The notes beneath the pieces were generated by a model that saw only the letters and a list, made by a program, of their open reading frames with translations, was not told the DNA's origin and searched no databases. Both the position numbers and the translations under genes were made by a program. From PALSA-1004 sp041483135 (GTDB taxonomy: Bacteria; Pseudomonadota; Gammaproteobacteria; Burkholderiales; SG8-41), in the NCBI GenBank assembly GCA_041483135.1, contig JBGPFE010000017.1, forward strand, positions 10,504 through 74,503: DNA of 64,000 nt, read 5' to 3'. Positions 9,423 to 17,703 of this stretch are shown here, in pieces (within the stretch, counting starts at the first letter, position 1; every line of letters begins with the position of its first letter).

Positions 9423-11281
9423 TGTCGTTGTCCTCGCATATGCTGGCCAGCTTATTCAAGCACCTGCTCAAACCGGGCGCCGCCCGCCGCCCGCCGGCCG
9501 AGCCGGTCGCCAACCGGCTGCTCGCCGCCGTGCGGCTGCAGCGGGGCGGCGAGCTCGCGCAGGCGGAAGCGATCTATCGCGCGATACTCGAACTTGATCC
9601 CGAAAATATCGATGTCCTGCATCTGCTCGGCAATAATCTGTTGCTGCAGCGCAGACCCGATGAGGCGATCGCGCTGCTGCAGCGGGTGATCGCGGCCCAG
9701 CCTGATTGCGCGGAGGCTTTTTACAATCTCGGCGGCGCGTTTCGCGCAGGCGCTGATCTTGACAACGCGCTGCTCAATTACCGCAAAGCGGTCGAGCTGC
9801 GGCCCGAATTCGTCGAGGCCCTCAGCGGCCTTGCCGGCATATTAAAAGCCGTGGGCAGTTACGATGAAGCCGAAACGTGCTATCGCAGGGCGCTTGCACT
9901 CAATCCCGATTTCGCGGAGGCACACTATAACTTCGGCAATCTGCTTCATCTCATGGGCCGGGTGGATGACGCGATTGCAAGCTACCGCCGCGCCATTGCG
10001 ATCAAGCCGGATTTCGTGACGGCGCACAGCAATCTGATTTACGCGCTCAACTTTCATCCGGGTTACGAACCGCGCACGGTATTTGAGGCGCATCTCGAGT
10101 GGGCGCGCCGGCACGCCGAGCCGCTTACGCGATTGGCGGCGCCGCATCGCAACACCCCGCTCGCAGAGCGACGCCTGCGCGTGGGCTATGTTTCTCCGAA
10201 TTTCAGGGACCATGCGGCGGCTTATTTTTTCGAGCCGGTGCTGGTCCATCACGACCCGCAGCTGTTCGAGATCGTCTGTTATTCGGACGTGGCGCGGCCG
10301 GATGCGCTTACGCAGCGGCTGCGGCAATATCAGGCGGAATGGCGCGATTGCACGCATCTCGACGATCGGGCGCTCGCGGAGCTGGTGCGCCGGGATGCGA
10401 TCGACATTCTGGTCGATCTGACCGGGCATACCGAGAATAACCGGCTGCTGGTGTTCGCGCGCAAACCGGCGCCCGTGCAGGTGACCTGGAATGGCTACGC
10501 CAACACCACCGGCATGTCGGCGATCGGCTACCGGGTCAGCGACGCCTACGCCGATCCGCCGGGCACGACCGAGCACTTGCATACTGAGCGCCTGGTGCGG
10601 TTGCCCGGCATCTATATGGCTTTCCGCCCCCCGGGCGACAGTCCGCCGGTGGGTGAGTTGCCGTGCGAGCGGACGGGCTATGTGACTTTCGCGTCGTTCA
10701 ATGCGCTGGCCAAGATCACGCCACACGTGGTCGCTCTGTGGGCGCGCATTCTGAGCGCGGTTCCCGCTGCGCGGCTGATGATGGCGACAGTCCCGATGGG
10801 CAGCGCCCGAGAGCGTGTTGCGCAGATGTTCGCCGAACAGGGCGTGGATACCGCGCGACTTGAATTGCACGGCAGATTACCGTTCCAGGAATTTCTCGCT
10901 CTACACCAGCGCGCGGACATCGCCCTCGACCCGTTTCCGTTTCACGGCACCACCACAACCTGTCATACTTTATGGATGGGGATCCCGGTGATAACGCGCG
11001 CGGGCGCGAGCCACGTGTCCCGGGTCGGGGTGAGCATGCTGTCCAATCTCGGACTTGCGCGCCTGATTGCGCAATCTGACGACGAATACGTGGAAATCGC
11101 CAGGTCGCTCGCGGCGGATCTGCCGGGACTCAACAGCCTGCGCAGGAGCTTGCGTAATCGTTTGCTGGGCGCCCCGAACACCGATGGCCTGAGGCTCACG
11201 CGCCACCTTGAGTGCGCTTATCGCGATATGTGGCGCGCCTGGTGCCGCACGCAGAACGTCGACGTTGCAGGGCAGACATGA
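9422..11281 (+). CDS. TPR-GT41 glycosyltransferase, O-GlcNAc transferase/SPINDLY-like
   Basis: A 619-aa protein. After the array-type leader (MSLSSHMLASLFKHLLK), about five TPRs (35-230) lead into a GT41 catalytic region (about 245-610). GT41 hallmarks are present: VGYVSPNFRDHAAAYF, with the His matching the conserved OGT active-site His; DLTGHTENNRL; PVQVTWNGYANTTG; FASFNALAKITP, with the UDP-contacting Lys; and DPFPFHGTTTTCHTLWMG. Characterised members transfer GlcNAc or related sugars from nucleotide donors to Ser/Thr of proteins. This is the best evidence that the array glycosylates protein rather than only lipid-linked glycan. It is coupled to both neighbours by overlapping stop and start codons. 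Confidence 0.88.
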   Translation: MSLSSHMLASLFKHLLKPGAARRPPAEPVANRLLAAVRLQRGGELAQAEAIYRAILELDPENIDVLHLLGNNLLLQRRPDEAIALLQRVIAAQPDCAEAFYNLGGAFRAGADLDNALLNYRKAVELRPEFVEALSGLAGILKAVGSYDEAETCYRRALALNPDFAEAHYNFGNLLHLMGRVDDAIASYRRAIAIKPDFVTAHSNLIYALNFHPGYEPRTVFEAHLEWARRHAEPLTRLAAPHRNTPLAERRLRVGYVSPNFRDHAAAYFFEPVLVHHDPQLFEIVCYSDVARPDALTQRLRQYQAEWRDCTHLDDRALAELVRRDAIDILVDLTGHTENNRLLVFARKPAPVQVTWNGYANTTGMSAIGYRVSDAYADPPGTTEHLHTERLVRLPGIYMAFRPPGDSPPVGELPCERTGYVTFASFNALAKITPHVVALWARILSAVPAARLMMATVPMGSARERVAQMFAEQGVDTARLELHGRLPFQEFLALHQRADIALDPFPFHGTTTTCHTLWMGIPVITRAGASHVSRVGVSMLSNLGLARLIAQSDDEYVEIARSLAADLPGLNSLRRSLRNRLLGAPNTDGLRLTRHLECAYRDMWRAWCRTQNVDVAGQT

Positions 11282-11958
11282 TGATCAGGGTTTTCATCGG
11301 CTACGATACCAGAGAAGCAGTCGCATTCAGCGTGCTCGCCTACAGCATCCACGCGCGCGCGTCGGCGCCGGTCGCGATCACGCCGGTGATGTTGAGCGAG
11401 CTGACAAGCGTACTCACGCGCGCGCGCCATCCGCTGCAGTCCACGGATTTTTCATTTTCACGTTTTCTGACGCCTTTTCTCTCGGATTACGCCGGCTGGT
11501 CCATCTTCATGGATTGCGACATGCTGGTGCTCGACGACATCGCCAAGCTCTACGCGTTGCGCGACGACCGTTTTGCCGTCATGGCGGTCAAACACGACCA
11601 CGTGCCCAAGGAAAACAGGAAATTCCTGGACCAGCCGCAGACCGCCTACCAGAAGAAGAACTGGTCGAGCGTGATGCTGTTCAACAACGCCAAATGCCGT
11701 GCGCTGACGCCTGAATACGTGAATACGGCATCGGGGCTCGAGCTGCATCAATTCAAGTGGCTCGCCAATGACGACTTGATCGGCGAGATACCCGGCCGCT
11801 GGAATCATCTGGTCGGCTACAATCCGCCGCGCCGGGACGTTTCTCTGGTGCATTACACGCTGGGCGGCCCGTACTTCAACGAGTATCGCGATTGCGAGTA
11901 TGCCGACGAGTGGCGCCGCGAGCAGCAGGCGATGCTGCGCGTTGATCAGCGCAAGTGA
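11278..11958 (+). CDS. GT8-like glycosyltransferase
   Basis: A 226-aa protein starting at the ATGA overlap with the preceding gene (MMIRVFIGYDTRE). It has a Rossmann-type start and a DxD-like metal/nucleotide-sugar motif in FMDCDMLVLDDI, as in family 8 glycosyltransferases, plus a late VHYTLGGPYF segment matching the HxxG region of that family. There is no TPR or signal peptide. It is probably a cytoplasmic sugar transferase extending a sugar placed by a neighbouring enzyme; donor and acceptor are unknown. Confidence 0.75.
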   Translation: MMIRVFIGYDTREAVAFSVLAYSIHARASAPVAITPVMLSELTSVLTRARHPLQSTDFSFSRFLTPFLSDYAGWSIFMDCDMLVLDDIAKLYALRDDRFAVMAVKHDHVPKENRKFLDQPQTAYQKKNWSSVMLFNNAKCRALTPEYVNTASGLELHQFKWLANDDLIGEIPGRWNHLVGYNPPRRDVSLVHYTLGGPYFNEYRDCEYADEWRREQQAMLRVDQRK

Positions 11959-12012
11959 TTTGATGCCGCAAGCGGCACGCCGCGGGCGGGGCGCGGGCGG
12001 CTGACCGGAACC

Positions 12013-13593
12013 ATGTTCAGTCAATTCAGCCAACGCTTGCGGTCATTGTTCGGCGGGCGCAGCGAGCCCATCGTACCCGGTGCTGCGCCGGCGGCGGGCG
12101 CGCATGCGGGAATTCAGCCCGACGAAGTGCAAGCGCTGGTTGAGCAGGCGGCGCGACACTATGCGCAGGGTGAGACCGAGGATGCACGCGATTGTTACGA
12201 GACTGCGCTTGCCCATGCGCCGAATTGCATACCGGCGCTTGCCGGCCTGGCCGCGCTGCTGCGCGATGCGGGCGCTGCGGATGAAGCGCTCGAGTACATT
12301 CAGCACGCGCTGCGGATCGCGCCGCACGATGCGACGATGTGCTTCGAATCAGCGCTCACGCTCAATCGTTGCGGCGATACCCAGGGAGCGCTAGCGGCAT
12401 ACCAACAGGCGCTCGAGCTGAAGCCCCGTTACGCTGCCGCCAATGTCAACCTGGGGTTGATTTACCTGACCCAGCTCGGAGACCCGTTGCACGCCGAGCG
12501 GTTTTTCGAACGAGCGATTGAAATCGACCCCGGCGCGGTAGCGGCACAGGCCAATCTCGGCCTCGCGTTGCAGGAGCAAGGCCGGACTGACGCGGCGCTC
12601 GCCCACTACGAGCGGCTGATCACGGCCCATCCGGCGGTTAACGAGTATCGCTGGAACCGGGGCATCGCGCTGCTCAGCCGCGGCGATTACGCGCGCGGCT
12701 GGGAGGATTACGAGTTGCGCAACGCGCGCGGCACGGGTGCGCCGCCGCGCTTATTTCCCTATCCGGTGTGGCACGGGGAAGCGCTTGCCGGCTCAACACT
12801 GCTGGTTTATGGCGAGCAGGGAATCGGTGATGAGATCATGTTTGCTTCCTGCGTGCCGGACCTGTTGGCGCGCGGCACACCGTGCGTGATCGAGTGCGAT
12901 CAGCGACTCGCAACGCTTTTCGAGCGTTCGTTCCCGGCTGCGCGAGTGCACGGCGCCGCGCGCGACGGCGACCGCAGCTGGCTTACGCGGCACACCGATG
13001 TACGGGTGCAGATTGCGATCGGCAGCCTGCCGCGCTTGCTGCGACGGGACGAATCCCAATTTCCGCGGCATGGGGGCTATCTGTGCGCCGACCCCGGGCG
13101 CGTAGCACAATGGCGCGCGCGTCTTGCCGCCGAAGCCGGCGGACGCAGCGTCGGGATCTCCTGGCGCGGCGGTACCGTGAAAACCCGACGCGACCAGCGC
13201 GCGATTCCGCTTTCGCAGTTGACGCCATTGTTCGACGTGCCCCGGCTTGCCTGGGTCAACCTGCAGCGCGGCGGCGGTCAGGAGCTGGCGGCGCTGGCCG
13301 CCCTGCGCCGCGTGAAAGTGCTGTCTTATGATGATGCGTTGGACGATATGGATGACACCGCGGCATTGATCCAGGCGCTCGAGTGCGTTGTCACGGCCGA
13401 CAATACGGTCGCCCACCTTGCCGGCGCGCTGGGCCGGCGGGTTCTGCTTATGCTCCCCTGGCACGCCGACTGGCGTTGGCTGGATGAGCGGTCGACCAGT
13501 CCGTGGTATCCGTCCGTCGCGCTCTATCGGCAGCAGCAAACGGACGACTGGGCGTCGGTGATTGCGCGGGTCGCAGCGGAACTGCAATCCTGA
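12013..13593 (+). CDS. TPR protein with C-terminal GT9-like domain (array member 2)
   Basis: A 526-aa paralogue of the gene at 6299. The leader MFSQFSQRLRSLFGGRS is followed by about five TPRs (40-215). The GT9-like region starts at VYGEQGIGDEIMFASCVP and includes GISWRGGTVK, TADNTVAHLAGALG and a late SPWYPSVALYRQQ block. In this copy the conserved E-Q-G-L/I-G-D-E core is intact, so it is probably active. The ATG at 12013 has a weak ribosome site. It sits 54 bases after the GT8-like gene, in the same transcription direction. Confidence 0.8.
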   Translation: MFSQFSQRLRSLFGGRSEPIVPGAAPAAGAHAGIQPDEVQALVEQAARHYAQGETEDARDCYETALAHAPNCIPALAGLAALLRDAGAADEALEYIQHALRIAPHDATMCFESALTLNRCGDTQGALAAYQQALELKPRYAAANVNLGLIYLTQLGDPLHAERFFERAIEIDPGAVAAQANLGLALQEQGRTDAALAHYERLITAHPAVNEYRWNRGIALLSRGDYARGWEDYELRNARGTGAPPRLFPYPVWHGEALAGSTLLVYGEQGIGDEIMFASCVPDLLARGTPCVIECDQRLATLFERSFPAARVHGAARDGDRSWLTRHTDVRVQIAIGSLPRLLRRDESQFPRHGGYLCADPGRVAQWRARLAAEAGGRSVGISWRGGTVKTRRDQRAIPLSQLTPLFDVPRLAWVNLQRGGGQELAALAALRRVKVLSYDDALDDMDDTAALIQALECVVTADNTVAHLAGALGRRVLLMLPWHADWRWLDERSTSPWYPSVALYRQQQTDDWASVIARVAAELQS

Positions 13594-13645
13594 TAGGGAT
13601 CAGGCAGCGGTAACCCCGGAATCGCATTCTGGAAAGGCTGGTCTT

Positions 13646-15373
13646 GTGCTTAAGCGGCTATTCAAGAATTTGATCCGGCGATCGGCCGCTGCCACGCAAG
13701 GCTTGACCGGCGGACCGACGGGCAGCGCAAAGCTGGAACAGGCTATAGCCAGCTATCAGAAGCGCGATTTTGCCGCGGCAGGAAAGTTTTGCAACGCCAT
13801 CATCAGCAGCGATCCCGGCAATGATGGCGCGCACAACCTGCTCGGTGCAATCGCCCTTGAGCAGCGCAATAGCGTGGCGGCAATCGCCCACTTCGAGCAG
13901 GCTATATCGCTTGATCCGGACCGGGAGGATTACCACTGCAACTGCGGCGAAGCTTATCGAAGGGCGGGCAGGCTAAGCAAGGTGATAGATTGCTGCGAAA
14001 CGGCGCTGCGCATAAATCCCGGCTTCGACGTGGCGTGGTACAACTTGGCGACCGCACAAGCCAGCCTCGGGAAATTGCGCGAGGCCATCATCGCCCTTCG
14101 CAAGGCTCTCGAATTGAAGCCTGATGCCGAGGTTCATTCCACGCTGTTGTATATGATGAGCTGTTGTCCGGGTATCGACGCACAAGAAGTGCTGGCCGAG
14201 CATCGCCGCTGGGGAAGCCTGTATGCAAATAATCTGGCCTGCCAAGCGTACCAGCACCGTGACCGGGGTGACCCCGAAAAAGTATTGCGCATCGGTTACG
14301 TTGCAGGGGTAATCGCCGGCTGCTTCATGGAACCTGTCATCGCTCATCGCGACCGCAAACATTTTCAGGTCTTTTTCTACAATAACAGCGCTGGCGCGTC
14401 GATGGATGACGGCGCGCGGCGTCTCCGGAATTTGGCCGATGGATGGCGCCAGATCGAAAATATGCCGGATGCCGAAGCGGCCGCAACGATACGGCAGGAC
14501 AATATAGATATTTTAGTGGACCTGGCCGGCCATTCGCGAGGCTACCGCCTGCCGGTTTTTGCTTATAAGCCGGCACCGGTCCAGGTAACCTACCTGGGAT
14601 ATTTAAACACTACCGGGGTGCGATCGATCGACTATCGCATCACTGACCGCTATGCCGACCCCCCGGGTGTGGCAGATGCCTATCATGTGGAGCGTTTGAT
14701 TCGCTTGCCACATAGTCAGTGGTGCTATCGCCCTCCCGCGGAGATGCCGACACCAAGCCCGCTGCCCGCGCAGGCGCGTGGATATATTACTTTCGGTTCT
14801 TTCAATAATTTTCACAAGATTAACGATGAAGTGCGCAAGCTCTGGGCAAGGTTGCTTGTTGAAGTGCCGGGTTCGAGGCTGTTGGTTCTGGGCGTACCCA
14901 AAGGCGAATGCGCAGACAGGCTGCGCGAGGATTTTAAAAGGCAAGGGGTTTCAGCGGAGCGCCTGGTGATTTGCGGCCAGTTGAATTACCTCGAGTACCT
15001 GCGCATGTATCAGGAGGCCGATATTGCGCTCGATCCCTTCCCGTTTAACGGGGGCACTACTACGTGCGAAGCGCTGTGGATGGGAGTGCCAGTGATCACG
15101 CTGGCGGGTCAATATGGATTGGCACGCTCCGGCGTCAGCTTGTTGTCGGTCGTAGGCTTGAACGGGTTGATAGCCGAAACCCCTGACGGCTATATTGCGG
15201 CCGCAACGCAGTTGGCTGCCGATCTGCAGCAGCTCAACGGGTTGCGCGTGACATTGCGCGAACGCATGGGTAAATCCCCGCTGATGGATGCTCCTGGATT
15301 CACGCATTCGCTGGAAATCGCGTACCGTGATATATGGCATGCCTGGTGCGCGCAGGAGAGAGTATCGTCCTAG
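13646..15373 (+). CDS. TPR-GT41-like protein with altered active site
   Basis: A 575-aa second OGT/SPINDLY-type protein. I choose the GTG at 13646 (MLKRLFKNLIRR) because GGAAAGG lies 9 bases upstream and the leader matches the paralogues; an ATG 84 bases earlier would lie inside the preceding gene. TPRs occupy about 35-190 and GT41 sequence about 225-565. DLAGHSRGYRL, PVQVTYLGYLNTTG, FGSFNNFHKIND and DPFPFNGGTTTCEALWMG are present. The segment after RIGYV is about four residues shorter than in the 9422 gene and lacks its His (AGVIAGCFMEP instead of SPNFRDHAAAYFFEP). Activity may be altered or lost. Codon and base use look somewhat more AT-rich than its neighbours, hinting at separate acquisition. 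Confidence 0.85.
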   Translation: MLKRLFKNLIRRSAAATQGLTGGPTGSAKLEQAIASYQKRDFAAAGKFCNAIISSDPGNDGAHNLLGAIALEQRNSVAAIAHFEQAISLDPDREDYHCNCGEAYRRAGRLSKVIDCCETALRINPGFDVAWYNLATAQASLGKLREAIIALRKALELKPDAEVHSTLLYMMSCCPGIDAQEVLAEHRRWGSLYANNLACQAYQHRDRGDPEKVLRIGYVAGVIAGCFMEPVIAHRDRKHFQVFFYNNSAGASMDDGARRLRNLADGWRQIENMPDAEAAATIRQDNIDILVDLAGHSRGYRLPVFAYKPAPVQVTYLGYLNTTGVRSIDYRITDRYADPPGVADAYHVERLIRLPHSQWCYRPPAEMPTPSPLPAQARGYITFGSFNNFHKINDEVRKLWARLLVEVPGSRLLVLGVPKGECADRLREDFKRQGVSAERLVICGQLNYLEYLRMYQEADIALDPFPFNGGTTTCEALWMGVPVITLAGQYGLARSGVSLLSVVGLNGLIAETPDGYIAAATQLAADLQQLNGLRVTLRERMGKSPLMDAPGFTHSLEIAYRDIWHAWCAQERVSS

Positions 15374-15615
15374 AGCATTTGTTTAGAATCGGGCGGACCC
15401 TTACTGGCAAGAGTTCCCGGATGTGCCTTGATTGGGAGGCCGTGTAACGGACGAATGCGGATTTGCCTGTAACGCGCGTACCCGCAGCTTGATAATGCAT
15501 AAATGTGACCAAGCGGGATTGGTGAGACAATTGACAGGATCCCGATTCCCGTAAAGCAATAAATGCCCCGAAATATTTGCGACCCGGTGCGTCGCTTGCC
15601 AGGCGTTCAGATCAG
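15374..15615. other. 242-base gap within the glycosyltransferase array
   Basis: No gene is visible. A perfect TTGACA lies at 15531-15536, but the only downstream -10 candidates (CAATAA region near 15557) are badly spaced, so an internal promoter is possible but not supported. The gap separates the GT41-like gene from the GT2-FkbM fusion. Confidence 0.4.
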
Positions 15616-16938
15616 ATGAAATGCGCGGTAGTCACGCCGATCGGGCCCGGGCATGAATTGTTTGCTTTGGACGCGGCGGAATCGGTAAAAAAGGCCTGCG
15701 CGAACTCGCTGGGCCAGTTCGACAGCATTGCATTCATCGAAGTCGACGATACGCGCGGCGAGCTGGGACGCTCGGCTGCGCGCAACCGGGGCATTCAACT
15801 GGCCAATGAAGCCGGCGCCGATTGGATATTTTTTCTTGACGCCGACGACGTGCTCGACCCGAACGCATTCGCTAATGTGACCCCATACCTAAACCGCCAC
15901 GATGCGGTATGGGGCGCGATTTACGAACTCACCGAAGACGAGCAGGGCGGCGTCATCCGCCCCGACCAGTTGATGGAGATCTCGAGCCTCACGCAATTAC
16001 TCGGCAACGATCCCTGGATCACGCTGCAGATCGGGCATTTCGTGAAAACGGATATTGCGCTGGCGGTGCAATTTAACCCGCAGATGGATTCCGGAGAGGA
16101 TTTCGACTACTACCTGCGGATGTGGTCGCGGTACAATTGCATCAAAATACCGCTGCCGTTCTTTTATAACCGGCGCAATACGCATGCCGAAGGGCCCCGC
16201 GCAACGACCGATCGCGAATGGCGGACCGCGGTCCAGCGCATGATTTGCGAGAAATGCATAGCAACGGATTTTCATGCGGATTTCGAGTATCACGACGAAC
16301 CATTCCGCTTTTACGTTTTCAATCCATTCGATGTGATCCAGCGGTATTATCTGAAAGGGCGGTTTTTCGAGCTGGAAGAACTGACTTATCTCGAGACCTG
16401 GATCGCGCCGGACGCAAATATCGTTGAAGTCGGTGCCTATGTCGGCAACCACGTGGTTTACTATTCGCGGTTCATGCGGCCGCGCAGTATCACGGTGCTT
16501 GAGCCCAATCCTGAGACGATCGGTCTTTTGCGCCGCAATCTCGAGGCTAACGCGGTATCCAACGCCGATCTGTCGTGGTTGGGAATTGCGGCGGGAGACG
16601 TCGAGGCGTATTACGAACTGGTATGCGATAGTATCGGCAATCGCGGCGCCGCGCGTCTCGTGCGCGCTCCGGCCGGGGAGGTCAAATCTGCGCCTCTCGA
16701 TGCTTTGGTCAAGCACCGGGTCGATTTCATTAAAATCGACGTTGAAGGCATGGAGCTCGGGGTTCTCGCCGGCGCGCAACGCATCATCGCCGAGTCGCGG
16801 CCGAAAATCATGATTGAGGTATTCAGGGATCACGTCCCGGAGTTCGGGCAATGGCTGGATCGCAACAAGTACCGTGTCGCGCGCGCATTTGAATACGTGG
16901 GCGCTGTAAACTTCATGGTCGAGCCGGCCAATGGGTGA
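15616..16938 (+). CDS. Fusion of GT2-like glycosyltransferase and FkbM methyltransferase
   Basis: A 440-aa two-domain protein. Residues 1 to about 230 are a family-2-like glycosyltransferase: VVTPIGPGHE at the N terminus, GRSAARNRGIQLA, and the metal-binding WIFFLDADDVLDP. Residues about 255-435 are an FkbM-type methyltransferase: IVEVGAYVGNHVVYYSRF, TVLEPNPETIG and FIKIDVEGMELGVLAG. The fusion predicts sugar addition followed by methylation of the same product. I use the ATG at 15616 (MKCAVVTPIG); an upstream ATG at 15577 would add 13 residues without homology. It is preceded by the largest gap in the array and may have its own promoter. Confidence 0.83.
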   Translation: MKCAVVTPIGPGHELFALDAAESVKKACANSLGQFDSIAFIEVDDTRGELGRSAARNRGIQLANEAGADWIFFLDADDVLDPNAFANVTPYLNRHDAVWGAIYELTEDEQGGVIRPDQLMEISSLTQLLGNDPWITLQIGHFVKTDIALAVQFNPQMDSGEDFDYYLRMWSRYNCIKIPLPFFYNRRNTHAEGPRATTDREWRTAVQRMICEKCIATDFHADFEYHDEPFRFYVFNPFDVIQRYYLKGRFFELEELTYLETWIAPDANIVEVGAYVGNHVVYYSRFMRPRSITVLEPNPETIGLLRRNLEANAVSNADLSWLGIAAGDVEAYYELVCDSIGNRGAARLVRAPAGEVKSAPLDALVKHRVDFIKIDVEGMELGVLAGAQRIIAESRPKIMIEVFRDHVPEFGQWLDRNKYRVARAFEYVGAVNFMVEPANG

Positions 16939-17036
16939 TGCGGGTAGCGGGAGGCGAAGCGTGGCAAGGATTTTGTACGGGGTTGCGCACGGCTGGAGCC
17001 TAGAGTTGTTGATAGGGTGGACCAGGATCGATTCGA

Positions 17037-17687
17037 ATGAGCTATAGCCGCGACCATCCGAGCGCGAAGTATCAAAGCATGATCGCGCTATATCGTGAAC
17101 TGCATGCCAAGGGCGAGCGCAGGCTCGGCCTGCCGCCGGAGGCGACCTACCCCGGCGTGAGTCTGCTGCCGCATATCGGGCACATCAAGGATTTGATCGT
17201 GCGCACCGGTGCCAGGACCATCCTCGACTACGGTTGCGGCAAAGGCCTCCAATACGAGCCGCAGAAAATCGCGGTCCCGGGGGAAGGCGAATGGGACGGC
17301 GTCATCGAGTACTGGGACGTTGACGAAGTGCGATGTTACGACCCGTGTTATGAGCCTTACAGCAAATTGCCCGAAGGCAAATTCGACGGCGTGGTCTCGA
17401 CCGACGTGCTCGAGCATTGCATCGAAGATGACATACCGTGGATTATCGCCGAAATGTTTTCATATGCTGATCGCTTCGTGTTCGCGAACGTCGCGTGCTA
17501 TCCGGCCCTCACAACGTTGCCGAACGGTGAAAACGCGCATTGCACGGTGCGCCCGATCGGCTGGTGGCAGGAAATATTTGCTGCGGCGAGCAGAATCCAT
17601 CCGCAGGTCCTCTGGAAACTGTACGTCGAGGAACACGCGCATAGCGGGCACGGTGACAGCGAAACCGGGCGCATCGCCGAGAGCTGA
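17037..17687 (+). CDS. SAM-dependent methyltransferase, paralogue of the gene at 8093
   Basis: A 216-aa protein, same length as the 8093 product and similar along its whole length (both have ILDYGCGKGLQY, FDGV-STDVLEHC and NGENAHCT). It differs mainly in the C-terminal 30 residues, here His- and Glu-rich (EEHAHSGHGDSETG). The product probably methylates a related but distinct acceptor. It precedes the TPR-GT gene at 17704 by 16 bases and is likely co-transcribed. Confidence 0.78.
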   Translation: MSYSRDHPSAKYQSMIALYRELHAKGERRLGLPPEATYPGVSLLPHIGHIKDLIVRTGARTILDYGCGKGLQYEPQKIAVPGEGEWDGVIEYWDVDEVRCYDPCYEPYSKLPEGKFDGVVSTDVLEHCIEDDIPWIIAEMFSYADRFVFANVACYPALTTLPNGENAHCTVRPIGWWQEIFAAASRIHPQVLWKLYVEEHAHSGHGDSETGRIAES

Positions 17688-17703
17688 AGGCAGGCCGGTT
17701 GCC

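Noticed and set aside
17209..17703. 165-codon upstream extension of the TPR-GT gene at 17704
   Set aside because: It lies inside the methyltransferase gene in another phase and shows no TPR sequence; the ATG at 17704 restores the family leader.
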